DNA of 64,000 bases from Termitomyces sp. T153 (Eukaryota > Basidiomycota > Agaricomycetes > Agaricales > Lyophyllaceae), in contig JACKQL020000113.1 in assembly GCA_018296165.2 (NCBI GenBank), positions 82,797 to 146,796 of the forward strand. Reading direction: 5' to 3'. The position numbers and the translations under genes are program-made. This document shows positions 1 through 12,069 of this stretch, in pieces; positions within the stretch are counted from its first letter, which is position 1; every line of letters starts with the position of its first letter. The notes beneath the pieces are model-generated. The model was not told the DNA's origin and did no database searches. It saw nothing but the letters and a program-made list of their open reading frames with translations.

Positions 1-1624
1 GGTAGCATTCTTAAAATCACCATATTCCCAACTGAAGCAATCCTGCGCGCAAACAAAAATTAGGGGACTATAACACAAAAACAAGCTTACACCTACTACA
101 CAGTCCTTCTCTGCCTCCGCAACTGGAACCTCCAGGCCGTTCTCGGGATCCCAATCTTCGTTAAGAAGCTTCTCAATAATAAACTTGATGGGATGAGTCG
201 AGACGCTGACGCCCCAGTTTCGCTTGGTAACAGTATCATAGCGAACGGTCTTCCCAAGGTGGCAACTAGCGATGGTAAATAAATTTGAAGACATGAGAGA
301 ATGAACGCTTACCCAGTTTCCATTGCATATCCTCCGATAGCGCAAGCAGAAGTCACACCTGTACAGGCGCCCAAGGGAATGGGCTAGTATAGGGAGTACG
401 TCAACATTTGGAGACGAAGAAAGAAAGGGTACCCACGTCTCCGGTGTGATATACGTGAGTTATGTGTTGAGTCGAAGGCTATCAGATAATTCCGTTTGGT
501 GCAGAGTATTGGAAGATCAGTAGTGCTCACCGGAGAAGGTAGATGCAATCGCTTTGCAGCAGTTCTTTCCCCTGGAGCTTCAAACGCGACTACAGGGGCT
601 CCGAAAGTCACGCCAATAAGCGACGCAAGAGCTCCACCTAGTGAATGTCCTAAGGAGACATAGGAGCAGAAGTTAGTGAGATACTCAACGCTGGTGGAAA
701 AGCTAAGTCGTACCAACAACCCAAATATTAGCGTCAGGATACATATATGATACATTATTATATAGATTCTAAAATTATTTGACGATGAGCACCCACCAAA
801 GTCAGGACGAACGAAGTCGCTACTTACAATGCCAGTAGGATAAAAAAGACTATCATCAATGAGAGAACGCTCTATACAAGTCTGGTCGCATCTGTAGCCA
901 CCAGAATGACAGTCGCAGACAGGTGACCATGTCGGTCCTACCCGTGCACAACAACAAGAAAAGAGAAGGTTGTCATTTAACTTGTCCTTTCGGACAGTTG
1001 GGCCGCCACCCCCCGCCAGCCATGGCGCTGACGTCCCTTTAACGGAGACGATTACGGTTGAATTGTCATCTGATACAAAAATATGGCCTCTTAAGCCATC
1101 TGCATCGGGTTCCCAGCCAAACGGGTAGGTCTACGAGGGATTGAGTGTCAGTTGCGGCTGATTGAGCTTGAGCTGCTCAACTAACGCACCTGGTTCCACC
1201 CCGACCCTAAGTCATACCAATCACTCTGGCCTGACGCAGCATATGAATTATATGTCATCTTCGCAAGTTGCAGAAGCGTCTTGCGCCTCGTGACATCTGG
1301 GCCGGGAATGACCTCGTCTTTCCATTCAAGTGGTACACTCTGCATCTGCCTCATGGATCGACTGCGGGCGTCCACGAATGCACTAAATGAGTCCGGACGC
1401 ATAGACTTGACGTCTATAATCGGTATATCGTAGCTATCTGCTACAAGTAATGAGGAAATGTCTGTGAAGACGTTACGAGAGTCTTTGGTCAGCGCATGCT
1501 CATGTCGAAGCTGGAACCTGAGCGGTTGCCCAGTGCTGTTCTCTCTGGACCAGAGCAAAGAAACCACAAGAGAGTACAGAGCAGCAGGGAGTGTTTGGAA
1601 CATGATGCATGAGCTGTGGCGCAA
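1..1624 (-). CDS. ATG15: ATG15, vacuolar autophagic-body phospholipase (3' end outside window)
   Basis: Class 3 lipase that breaks down autophagic and Cvt bodies in the vacuole. Reading leftwards, exon 1 (about 1190-1624) starts with a hydrophobic signal anchor (MRHSSCIMFQTLPAALYSLV), then RLRHEHA-like and DVTRRKTLLQLAKMTYNSY motifs, ending in DWYDLGSGWN. Exon 2 (about 828-1130) carries YPFGWEPDADGLRGHIFVS and the Cys-rich FSCCCARVGPTW segment. Later short exons give DANIWVVGHSLGGALASL, the nucleophile elbow with the catalytic Ser, then FGAPVVAFEAPGE, THVYHTGD, IPLGACTGVTSACAIGGY and, at the window edge, DCFSWEYGDFKN. Order and wording match the ATG15 family closely. At least six short introns are needed. 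The C-terminus lies beyond base 1. The ATG at 1624 is the first in frame with the anchor. The gene is divergent from the DUF6593 gene to its right. Confidence 0.93.
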
Positions 1625-1951
1625 CCAGGGACTGGTCGTGAGGGCGAACGATTGGAGCCGGGTCGTAGCTTAAACGTTCACGCCCTGATGATAGTAATAG
1701 CACGTGTAACGTGCATCACGTGGCATTCCTCCACCGTCGGGATCTTCCGAAGGTCACAATGATTGGGGAAGAAGTTGCTGGGATCAATAACGTTCTCTGA
1801 CCTTAGACGTGGCCTCGAGTGAGGCCTCATGATTCGGATCATGCCATTGTTACGAATATGTACACAGGAGACTCAGAAGCCGCCAGGGACACTTATAACT
1901 CTGTGTATATTCTGACAGCTCTATTTCGGCCCTACATTGACCAACCGCCGG
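1625..1951. promoter_or_regulatory. Divergent intergenic region ATG15 / DUF6593 gene
   Basis: About 330 bases between two genes transcribed away from each other, so it probably holds both promoters. A CACGTG E-box lies near 1701. I see no clear TATA box close to either start codon. The short open frames across it look non-coding. Confidence 0.4.
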
Positions 1952-2581
1952 ATGGATTTGGTCCTCGTACACAACGACCCTGCGAATACTCTCCTGACCT
2001 CCAACAGCGGCGTCCAGCTCAAGGTGGAGACTCCGAAAAACGAACCAACGTCGATTTTCCGGGCTAAAAGTGAAACCAGCACTGGAAGTGCCGAAATACT
2101 CATTGGTCATCTAGAGTTGCGCGGTACACGCGATCTGAGGTTGCGATTTTGTGACATTGGTTCCGAGCTTATATTACACCCCAAGGCTGAAACAGACCTG
2201 GATATGTACGTGCCATTTCTCTTAGGCTGACGTTACCAGGAATTTAATTGACGATCTACTCAAAGTTCATGGACATTTCTGGGCCCGGATAGTAGGCCGT
2301 ACAAATGGCAGATATTCTTTCAGTACCCAGTGGTGCGTCTTTCGCATGTCCACCTTATCGTCGCTTATATTGTCTGTTTCGTAGTTTACTTTGAATGATA
2401 ACTCCAATACCCTTCTTGCGCGCTACCGTCGGGCAAAACTGGGCATTGTCTCTCGATCTCGAAAAGCCTTCATTCAAATAACACCTGCAGGACTTGATGT
2501 CGCTGACCTTATTGTAGTCACCTTTGTTGCCTTCATGAAGCAACGCTTTATGATCGACTACTACTCCGCCGGCTCAACTTA
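1952..2581 (+). CDS. DUF6593 domain protein
   Basis: Small cytosolic-type protein of a family that is abundant in Agaricomycetes and has no known biochemical role. Start is the ATG giving MDLVLVHNDPANT; the in-frame codons upstream lack ATG. Exon 1 contains the family signature VQLKVETPKNEPTSIFRA, with LYKVETP and TTTIxRA as the usual form. A GTACGTG donor in the middle of the DLDM codon run joins to ISWTFLGPDSRPYKW, the family's FTxPDGRPYKW motif. A second intron (GTGCGT...TAG) leads to FTLNDNSNTLLARYRRAK and then ITPAGLDVADLIVVTFV, the usual C-terminal block. Both junctions keep frame. Family membership is confident; exact ends of the introns are inferred by eye. No signal peptide or membrane segment is seen. 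Confidence 0.85.
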
Positions 2582-3149
2582 ATGAATCTTTAGTCAGGCT
2601 TTCCCCTCCCTCAACTGTCATCAAAGTTGAAACTCACACTTTGACAGTACATCTTGCTTCTTGCTATCTTGATTTTCTGCTGCTGTGATGAAGGACATTT
2701 ACCAGTATTAGGTCTGCGTATGTGCGACTGAATAAGTTCAATTCTTCAGAATTCATCTGTTAATCTGATCCCTTTGAAAAAGCTGCGTTCATACTACACA
2801 TCTCCCCTTTTTTTGTTACGTGTTACTATGAGTATAAATTCTACCTATGCTACAGGATATGATTGATAGTTATGGTCGCATCGGTAAGGATACGTCACGA
2901 CAAACCTATTGTTTTGGGAAGGCAAAAGAACTATGCTGTCCCAATCAGACCACTGAACATGGCGGCAAATCATTACAACCACTCTGTAGTTGAATATTCA
3001 TGCGATTATATTGGACTGTTACAACCATTTACACAATTCAGACAAGTGTCCCCATCACAAGGACCAGAAGAATGCGTATGTATTACAGCACCACATGATC
3101 AGCCAGCCTCTTATGTACTGACATAATTTGTACGTAGATCGATGCTTTT
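2582..3149. other. Intergenic region, nothing recognised
   Basis: Low-complexity T-rich stretches and short open frames only. A plus-strand frame of 87 codons starting near 2863 has no recognisable motif, and I do not call it. Confidence 0.4.
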
Positions 3150-3563
3150 CGCAGTCGGGCCGCCACAGCTGCTTTCGTTCGGAGCAAAAGCAAGCACAAG
3201 CTCGTTTAGATCGTCGAGGCCGATAAGAGATCCAGTTCGACATACTGTCGCTCCCCTGTAGCCTCGGAGTACCTTTCAGTCGGACAAAAAAGGTTTCCTC
3301 AACAACAGCCCATTTATTATTGCCTAGTATTGTTTCAATAGAGTCAAGATACACTACCTGAGGTGATTCGAGCTTACCGTGAGTCAAGATGTGTTCTTGT
3401 TGTGGAGTCCCCTCGTCGAGGATGTTTAAGGCATTGTCACGCTTGCCGATTCCACGGCAAAGCGGGATTTTAATCTCCGTGGCAAGGGAGATCATGGCCT
3501 CATTCGACTCACGAAACTGACAGAGCGGAGCTTGAAGCGAGTGTGACAAATTTGTGACGTCCT
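3150..3563 (-). repeat. Repeated ORF-bearing sequence, copy 1 (open frame)
   Basis: On the minus strand this copy is open for about 200 codons between 3666 and 3055, without an ATG at the left end of the frame; the first clear internal ATG gives MISLATEIKIPLCRGIGK. It includes NILDEGTPQQEHILTHGKL and WAVVEETFFVRLKGTP. A clearly homologous but broken copy lies on the plus strand at 9767-10125. Homology starts abruptly at ACGTCACAAATTTG in both. I do not recognise the protein. It could be the exon of a lineage-specific gene or part of a mobile element. It ends about 230 bases from the start of the carnitine acetyltransferase gene and points away from it. Confidence 0.6.
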
Positions 3564-3788
3564 GACTGAGCTGCGGTAGTACATATGATAATGTCGCATA
3601 CTGGATCGACTCATGACGAACACACAGATCCGTGAGACTCGGGGGGAGCTCGGGCAACAAATTCACTAAATGGGCCAGTTGTCTATCGATAGGTATAAAT
3701 ACGGACTACTTGCCCAGGAAAACTCCTATTTCTCTCCACCTTTATCGCTTTGATACCTTCTCGTGTTTCGATCATCAACTTGATCAAA

Positions 3789-6700
3789 ATGCAGTGAGGC
3801 TATTATCCATTACCTCACTCGCGACTCTGACTTGGCTTCTCTTTCTTCCTTTCTTTATTGATTTCTTCATTTTCACTACATCTCTTAATCAATGCCGTCC
3901 TGGTCATGAATTCACTTCTAGTCCAACTACGAACTCGACATTTGCGCAGCAGCACAAGCTTCCGAAGCTGCCGATTCCGGAACTCGAAGATACCTGCCAG
4001 AGATACTTGCGCGCATTAGAAGGTTTACAGGATGAGCAGGAACACCTGAAGACCAAGGAAGTGGTGCGCGATTTTCTGGAGAATGATGGTCCGAAGATCC
4101 AGGGAAAGTTGAGGACGTGGGCTGCACAGAAGAATAGGTGTGATAAGTACTTTCCAGTGAAGTTAGGCTACTAATAAACACGAGCCTAGCTATATAGAGG
4201 ATTTTTGGTGAATCGCTACATATAGAATATGAAATCAGGCTGATGTCGTATCTAGGTATGAGTCATACCTCTCGCATACAGATCCCGTCGTGCTGGCCTT
4301 GAATCCCTTTTTCGTGCTTGAGTGAGGTCTTGCTTCATATTAAATTGCTCTTCAAGCTAACTAAGACCTCTAGGAACGACCCTACGCCAGATCGCGGCTC
4401 TCAGCTTCCTCGAGCTGCTACATTAATCGTTTCATCACTTGGCTTTGTACATGATCTTAGAGCAGGTCTTCTCCAAGCTGACACAGTGCGCGGGACGCCC
4501 CTTGACATGGATCAATACAAACGGCTCTTTGGAACATCGAGGATACCAACTGACGTGTGCTTGTCTAATTGTATCTATAGGTACCTGTTGACATAAAGTT
4601 TAGAGAGGATGCGTCATGGATACCAACGAGAACGCGAATCATATCGTAGTTCTACGTCGCGGACAGTTTTGTGCGTTCTCATTCCATTTATCATCGTTAG
4701 TTTCCATTTTGACATCTGGTATCTACAGACTGGTTTCAAGTCTTGGATGACGAAAACCGGCCTGTATTGACGGAACGCGAAGTTTTACGGAATCTTCAGG
4801 CTATTGTCGCCGACGCCGACCAGATGAACAAATCAGAGATCGCACGCGGGGCAGTTGGTGTTCTTTCAACGGAGAACAGGAAGATCTGGTCGAAACTTCG
4901 TTCAAAGCTTGCGAGCGACCGTCACAATGCATCATGTCTTGAAATCATCGATGACGCGCTGTTCGTCGTTTGTCTTGACGATGTGGCCCCGGTGAACCTT
5001 GCGGATATGTGCAGTAATTTCTTGTGTGGGACATATGCTCTGGAGAACGGCGAACAGGTTGGGACATGTATTAATCGGTGGTATGATAAGGTGCATACAA
5101 TCAGCTTTTCTTTTCGTCCTTATTTGGCTGAGTGACAATAGCTTCAAATTATCACATGCGCAGACGGTTCAGCAGGTATCAACTTTGAGCATACAGGTGT
5201 AGATGGACACACTGTCCTACGGTATGTAGCCATCCGGCCCACAATTCACCCTTCCCACTTCTTCTCACTATATCTCCCAGTTTCGCTGCAGACATATTCA
5301 CCGAAGGCCTGATGCTCCTCGCGCGCTCCATCAACCCCTCCGCCCCAACGCTCTTCCACGCTCCGCTCTCCCCTTACGCGAAGAGCTACGTCGACAAATC
5401 CAAATCCAAATCCAAATCAAGGTTCAGCTCCACCTCCCCGCCTCCGCTGATCAACGGCCACAGAATCGACACGACGCCCAAGAAACTCGAGTGGAAGATG
5501 TCGCCTGAGCTGCGCGTGGGCGTGAGGTTTGCGGAGACAAGGATTAGCGCGCTAATTTGCCAGAACGAGTGCGAGGCGTTGGAGTTTAGGGGATATGGGA
5601 AGAATTTTATTACGAGTCATGGGTTTAGTCCGGATGCGTTTGTGCAGATGGCGTTCCAGGCAGCGTATTTTGGACTTTATGGTGAGTCGAGTTGTTCATT
5701 TCGGGTGGTGTTGCGAGATAGGGAGGAATTGATGAAACGATGCAGGACGGACGGAGTGTACGTATGAACCTGCGATGACGAAGAGTTTTTTGCATGGAAG
5801 GACGGAGGCGATAAGGACGGTGCAGCCTGAGAGTGTGAATTTCACCAAGGTATGCGTATAGATCGTGAAGGCGCTCGAGAATCAGATTAACATTCGATCA
5901 GACTTTTTACGATTCAGAAGCTACTGCTTCTCAGAAAGTCACAGCACTTCGTAAAGCATGCGATAGGCACGTCAAGCTGACTAGAGAATGTAGTCAAGGC
6001 TATGGTCAAGATCGGTGTGTTCCTCCATCTACTCTTCACTTTCCTTTTCTCATCCAACTTTCACCGTAAGCCACCTTTACGCACTCTACTGTCTTCTCCA
6101 GCGCCAGCTCGCAGGCAACCTCGACCCATCACCCGACGACCCCGCTCCTAAATCCATAACAAGTCAAATGCCCAAGATGTTCACGGACCCGGGGTGGGAG
6201 ACACTAGGAACAAGTATTCTTTCCACTTCGAACTGCGGGAACCCTGCGTTGAGGCTATTTGGGTTTGGTCCTGTCGCGGCGGATGGGTATGGGATTGGAT
6301 ATATCATCAAGGAGGATATGTTGTCGATGTACGTCTCATCTCGGAATATGAAGGTACAGTGAGCTAAGATGTTGAAATTCTGTGCAGTTGCGCTTCATCG
6401 AAACACTTACAAACTCGCCGGTTCCTCGACACGCTCCAGGCCTACCTGCTCGACATCCAACGACTTCTCATTCAGCTCCATCTCTCGGCCAATGAGCGTC
6501 CCGCGCCGTTTGTCGATCACCTTGGTGTGCTACGCGACTCAAAGACGGGTAGACCGATCAATGGAAATACGGTAGAAGCCGATGAGGATACGGAGGAGTA
6601 CACTATGCGTGAGTCGTGCTTCTTTTTGGATCAGATTAACTCAAGTGTCGGATTAAATCAATTGCTAATATACATATTCAATCGTTGTAGCTGGATATTC

Positions 6701-6842
6701 GTTCTTCGACAGCGGCGATTTGGAGATATGGGGACAGAGGAAGAAGGAGCGCTCAGATGTTGGTATGTATATGCATTTCTTTGGAATGTTATGGTGCTAA
6801 GTTTTGTTCATAGGCAAAGTCATAGCATTGGCAGAGTATTGA
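3789..6842 (+). CDS. Carnitine O-acetyltransferase (choline/carnitine acyltransferase family)
   Basis: Transfers acetyl groups between CoA and carnitine for export from peroxisomes or mitochondria. The first coding exon appears to be only five bases (ATGCA), spliced from 3793 to 3922 and giving MHPTTNSTFAQQHKLPKLPI. Family blocks follow in order: LPIPELEDTCQRYL, DDPTPDRGSQLPRAA, LDMDQYKRLFGTSRIPTD, NHIVVLRRGQFYWF, ADGSAGINFEHTGVDGHT with the catalytic His, ALEFRGYGKNFI, then TECTYEPAMTKSFLHGRTE, RQLAGNLDP, LSTSNCGNPALRLFGFGPV and YGIGYIIKED. The reading frame moves through about ten short introns and ends KVIALAEY. No PTS1 tripeptide is seen at the C-terminus, and the very short first exon gives no obvious mitochondrial leader, so location is open. 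Yeast relatives are Cat2, Yat1 and Yat2; I cannot tell which is the ortholog. Confidence 0.92.
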
Positions 6843-7022
6843 GGAAGGTTGATGTTCATGAAAGCAAGATGCTGAAACTACATAATAACATATGTGATTT
6901 TCAATGTGTATAATACAACAATTGATCTCAAAGCATGACACAGTAGAACATTTCCCAATGTTGATTCGTGACTTTCAGAAGTTGCCAAACCTCAATGCCC
7001 CGTGGTGACCTCGCGATGGCTT

Positions 7023-9437
7023 TCACCTCACGTGATCTTGGAAGTCAAAACAACACTCACAGGCGGGACAATCTTCCTCTTTATAATTCCAATAAATCCC
7101 CGACAACGGCGTTACTTCCTCCACCTTAGTCTGATAATCTAGCTCTAGCTTGAATCCAGCGCTTATCTCTGCCGCTAGGGCCTCTTCGAAGTCCACCTTC
7201 ATCAAGTGTTCACGAACCTCTCCCTTGACCCTTTGCAGGCGCTTTGTTTTGGTACCTTCAGAAATTGTGGTACGGGTCTGGATGAACCGAAGCAACGCTT
7301 CCTTAGTGAAAGAATTCGAGTAGCCAAACTCGAAGTTCTGAAGGAATGGGCAGAGTTGAGGAATACCAGGCCCACCAGGTAGTGATGAACTGGTACTTCG
7401 TTTCACAGGCGCAAGAAGTTTGACAGTTTCGTTGAGCCTAGTGAACGAGGACGGACTCGTCGTGGGAAGCTGTCTAGTGGCCGTAAGACGTTGAATGATT
7501 TCATCATCGAGAAGCGGTGGGGCATTGATGAAATGACCATCTTCGCATTGCATGATGGGACATATATAAAAGCTCTCTGGTTTCATGACAAGTGTCGTGA
7601 TCGTTGGTGCGTTGGTCAAGCAATTCATAGTGGCTTGGAACGTCAGGTAGTCTGGATTGAAGACAAAGGTCTCCAACGCAGGGGAAAGCGATATCAATTT
7701 TACCATCGGGGGCTTCGCCTGGGGCGTATGTGAGGTCAATTCGAATTTAAGATGATTTCAAGCTGGTGTAAGGATAGATAACCATATTTTAGAGATACGC
7801 GGACCACACTCTTTGACCGTCAACTTCTCCAAAGACGGTAGTGTGATATGCTTCCTTAACTGCGGCAGCTCGTAGGATATAACTTCGGTTGCTTCAAGAT
7901 AACATGAGACAAGTTTGTTGCAACGAGAAAGAACTGTCAGAATGACATCGGGAGTGAGTGGGTTGTTGGCGGCTCGAGCCTGTTGTTGGTTATGGCATGC
8001 GATAAACAGTTCGGTGATGTTTGACCAAGAGACCCCGCACTTGAGAAGAGGCCCAGGCATGTTTTTAAGACGGAGAATCTGGAGACGATTAGCACGAGGA
8101 TAGAGGCGGTGCTTCCGTCCACAGAATGACCAACTACGTTGATGGACAAAGACTCAAGAATGGGGACCTCATCTGGGGTAAGCGCGAGAAGGGGCGGGAG
8201 TAGCGTGGAGCCTGTCCACTCGAAGCTCTTCCACCGTCGAGAATATGATGTCAAGAGATTGAAAAGGGCCGTTCCAAGATCATTTCCTAGTACGTCAGGT
8301 TCACCAACTTTGGGCAAGATCTCAGCAACCGATAAGGACAAGGGACAGCTCCCTGACCGACCGAGCCAGGACTGAACGCTCTTTCTCAAGATAAGGGAAC
8401 GTGTCACAGTTTCTACCTCCGATAGAGGTGGATGACGACTATAGATGATAGGGATATGAAGGCTTACCCACAGAGAGGGAGTGGCCAGTGTGATTTCTCG
8501 CCAGTATTTACATCCTGTGCTGAGAAGCATAGGAGCTTGTCAGAGTCGAGAAATAGTTCGGTGATGCTATACCACCCAGTCAAGTACGCAAGAGCATTTC
8601 CAGGGAGGTTGTTGAGACGAAGAGTGGAGAGACGTGGTGCGAAGAGTAGAGTAGCATCTTCAGCACCCATGTTCGCTGAAGATGGGATTGCAACCCCTTT
8701 AATTGAAAGCGACTCGAGAAGAGGGCAGTTTTCACCCGGGACTCCTGCAAGTCTCATGATGGTGCTGTGACTGCATGTGACCTCAAGTTGTTTCCATCGA
8801 GACGAATATTGGATCAATGTATCAATCATCAACATCCCACCAGGCTGAGATTCAGCCTAGATCCAGCTCCCGAAAGTGAAATGGATAAAGGGTAATTACC
8901 CGACCTGTCAAGCCAGTCTTTGACTACTGTACTTTGAAGACTTTTGAGATTGAGAGTATCGAGACTTGGCTGGCGCGGGTGGCTACAAAGGAGAGGGATA
9001 TGGATCGTTGTCCATAGCTTCTGAGTTATCAGTGAAATGTCTCTCCATCGCTTGCAAACAAGTCCCAGAAGAAGTGACATTTCCTTAGTGGTCATGGCCG
9101 CATTCCTATCAGTGGGAAGACATAGCAAGGATATTTCACCCCAGATTTCGGAAGGAACGTCGAATTGGTACCAGTACCGATTTAAGGCCGTCGATATGAC
9201 GTCTAGTGTCGGCCTGACGCTTCAGCAGGCTTCTGTGAGTGCTCTGGATCTGCTGTTCAGCACGACCCAATTCTACTAGCTGTTGTTTGAAAAATGCTTG
9301 TATCTGTAGGATTTCCTGTTCCGTAGGCCGATAGTTCGACTTCAGCTTGCTGTTCAACGTTTTTGTGTAATCTAATCTAGGTTCTCATTGAGTATTATGG
9401 AAAGACAGTCTTTCTAAGGCTTACCCACTAGTGACAT
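7023..9437 (-). CDS. F-box / leucine-rich protein locus with an internal duplication, possibly broken
   Basis: F-box proteins recruit substrates to SCF ubiquitin ligases; targets here are unknown. A start at 9437 (MSLV) spliced near 9380 leads to a coiled N-terminus (LKSNYRPTEQEILQIQAFF, RAEQQIQSTHRSLLKRQAD) and an F-box-like block with CLPTDRNAAMTTKEMSLLL and VCKRWRDISLITQKLW. An LRR-like part follows (LDRSGNYPLSISL, SPLFAPRLSTLRL-type lines, WYSITELFLDSDKLL). Near 8500 a second module begins without its own F-box start: GCKYWREITLATPSLWVSL, WLGRSGSCPLSLSV, CGVSWSNITELFIACHN and LPSLEKLTVKECGPRIS. It runs on to LSPALETFVFNPDYLTFQA and a C-terminal CPACECCFDFQ. The exon join near 7770 does not keep frame in any splice I could find, so the gene may be chimeric or decayed. 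Confidence 0.65.
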
Positions 9438-9766
9438 TTCTCTGGTCTTGGTTGGCTTGAAGTTAAAATCGATCGATAAGTACAGAACAGTGGGGTCATT
9501 GAAAAGGCCCCGAGACGGAAGCAGATCACTACTCAACAACCATGTCTTCTGCCTTGCGCCGAGTACCCGCACTGCATTGTTGGATCCGTATAACTAAATT
9601 CATGCTTTATCAGAACTTGCTGGTCTTCTGGCGATGGCAATAGGTAAACCAAAAATGTATGAAAGATGCTGAGATGGTGGTATATTCGATACAGGTGCTG
9701 AGCGCTGAGCGTTGACAGCTGAGTGGAATTCGGGTTGATAAGTACTTATCGCCCCCCTTCAGTCGA
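9438..9766. other. Intergenic region, nothing recognised
   Basis: About 330 bases upstream of the minus-strand F-box locus. It should contain that gene's promoter. No repeat or RNA gene is recognised. Confidence 0.35.
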
Positions 9767-10125
9767 ACGTCACAAATTTGTCACACTCACTTCAAGCTCC
9801 GCTCGGTCAAAGTTTTGTGAGTCGTCGGACAAGACGCGATCATGATCTCCTGTCCTTTCCACGGGAGTAAAAACGTTGCTTTGCCGTGGAATTGGCAAGC
9901 GTGACAACGCCTTGAACATCCTCGACGAGGGGGAGTCAACAACGAGAACACATCTTGACCCACGGCAAGCTTGAATGACCTCAGGTAGTGTATATTAACT
10001 CTATTGAAACAATGCTAGCACTGTAAATGGGTTGTTCTTGAGGAAACACTTCTTGTCACGACTGAAGGGTACTTCGAGCTACAGGGGAACGAAAAGCCGC
10101 CTCCGCAGGCCGAACGGCGAGACTC
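9767..10125 (+). repeat. Repeated ORF-bearing sequence, copy 2 (decayed, inverted relative to copy 1)
   Basis: Matches the minus strand of 3150-3563 over about 330 bases. It begins at the same ACGTCACAAATTTG and keeps long shared stretches such as GTGGAATTGGCAAGCGTGAC and CATCCTCGACGAGGGG. Relative to copy 1 it has small insertions, deletions and stop codons, so the protein frame is lost. Similarity fades near 10125 after a CAGGCCGAACGGCGAGAC stretch matching the end of copy 1. It sits just upstream of the membrane-protein array. Confidence 0.7.
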
Positions 10126-10272
10126 ATCAGACAACTTTCTATGTATTCGCTTTCTATTATCATATCACAATACCTCTTTTCCATAACTTTCTCCTCTTTT
10201 GCGTGGCCTGTCGAGATATTCGAATGATCAAACTGGGCCGAGATCCTTGAATCGGCGATTTCTACTGCTATT

Positions 10273-11150
10273 ATGGGTAATTCCGTAATGGGTCCTGGTG
10301 ATCTACCACTTCACAGCACCATTCCTTTCATCGTTCTCTATTTCTCCCTGCTTTTGCGTTCCTTCCAAATACATCCCCTTATCCTCAACAAGCTTTGGTT
10401 GGTATTCAGCAGCATCACCTCAATTGGCACTATCCTCGTCTCCTGGGTCCTAGTGTATCCACCGTGTTCGAGATCCGAACAATTTAACTCCGGATTTGTG
10501 ATTTGTGGGAGATGACGACGAGCGTGAGTGTGGAATTAGGGAATACTACGAAGACATTGGATCACGAGGTGAGCATTTGTGTTCCTGTTATATTTTTCGG
10601 TTTGTGGGAAAGAATGCTGGACCTACTGGATGGTATGGATAAATGAACTATACTTCATGTAAGCTGCATAAGTTGTGAGTGGACGTGTTTGATTTTCTTA
10701 ACGTTTGAACGCATGCTGATACTTAACCGTTTCTAGAGAAACATCTTGAATGTCTTCGCCAAAAGCCCACCATTTTCATTTGGCGGAAATGCAAGTATCA
10801 CAAGGTAGAAAAACTAATCCTTGTTATCTGCTTTGAACTGGAGTGCAACTCACTTCCTCTCCTTTAGCAACCTTCATCCTGACAATACCAGCCTAACAAC
10901 GACTTTCATGAGCACATTAGGTTCGGGTTCAAATGACAACCCGAACGCAGTTGAGAATATCGGTAAGAGAATCAATGTTGGAGCTGTAGTTGAGCTATCA
11001 ACTGCTACATGGTCCGCTTGAAATCGACGACTGCGGACGTCAATAGTATCCTAAGATTGAACCACTTGCGCATCAACCAATTTTTGTCCGACCTCTGGAA
11101 GATAAACGAGATGCATATGTCCACCTTCCTCGAGCTGACTCGTGTATGAT
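10273..11150 (+). pseudogene. Single-pass membrane protein family, copy A (degenerate)
   Basis: Paralogous to the better preserved gene at 12070-13435. The first exon from the ATG at 10273 has a hydrophobic leader, then LILNKL, GTILVSWVL and YPPCSRSEQF, which parallel LILNQP, GTVLVSWIT and DPPFIM in copy B. A frame shift is needed to reach ELGNTTKTLDHE, which parallels ALGNVTEMLDTIV. A later exon gives NVFAKSPPFSFGGNASITR (compare LAYSPPFIVSAATR). The equivalent of the transmembrane exon is short (GKRINVGAVVELSTATW) and stops early. A helical frame after 11010 (MVRLKSTTADVNSILRLNHL) resembles the coiled tail. I judge it a decaying copy, though unusual splicing could rescue it. Confidence 0.55.
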
Positions 11151-11196
11151 TGCCGTTGAAGAAGTCAAACCTGAGAAAACAGCTGCTGAAACCCAC

Positions 11197-12069
11197 TGGA
11201 TGAGCTTCGTACTATTCTTGAAACCGACAACATGTGGTAATGGGTCGCACTTACAGCCTTAAGAGTCGGAATCAGAAGTAGGAGGAGGCAACAAATAAAG
11301 ATTATGAGCTGGAGAATTCTGGGATGGGAGGCGCAGCATATTCATGTACCCCGCGCTGTTTGATAGAAGCTTTCTTGATTAGATACAAACTATGTCGCTT
11401 GGCAATACTAGATCACGATGTAACACAGCTGGGAGAATGTCGCTTGGGATGATGCCGGATTTGGCGCAAATGTTCGAATGTCCAAGAGGTGGGTCTGAAA
11501 AAAACCGCACCATCAGCAACAAGTATATTATATCATATTTAACATATTCCATAATCTTTGAAACCTAGAAACCACATTTTTTGACTGCAACCCTTGGAAC
11601 ATTTAGGTTGGAGACCATCATCTGTTACTAGAAGTGCCTTTTGATTTGTCTTCCTGAGGATGTCCTCTTCGGTCCTCTCTATTTCTTAGGTGGTTTCTCT
11701 GTCATGTTGTGAGCGGTCACTGTGAGTCAATGCAGGAAATGGGTACCGAGTGCTGCATATCTTTCGCTGACCTTTTTGCCAGTTGTGAAAATCAAAAAAT
11801 GCTTCGGTCGAGCACTGCCTAACTAATCATCAAAAGAATCACTTGGTCTTGGTATAGATCATCACCAGTGCTCAGTCTTGACTACTGCTACTACTACTAC
11901 CGACAGTAAATAAATAAGGAGCGATTCTCATCACAAGGTTTCAGACAAATATTTTCTCTTACCTGTACTACTACAATAGCGCTCACCGTTCTCTTCTCTC
12001 TTGCAGGGTCTCGAGACTTGAGATTCGAGGCTTCCTCGTTCTTTAAACTGTATTCATCTTCCTTTCTTC
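11197..12069. other. Intergenic region upstream of the membrane protein gene
   Basis: No coding signal is recognised. It contains a short CTACTACTACTAC microsatellite near 11880-11900 and A/T-rich tracts. It probably includes the promoter of copy B. Confidence 0.4.

Noticed and set aside
2863..3126. 87-codon plus frame
   Set aside because: No motif, composition like random DNA, and it overlaps the repeated ORF on the other strand.
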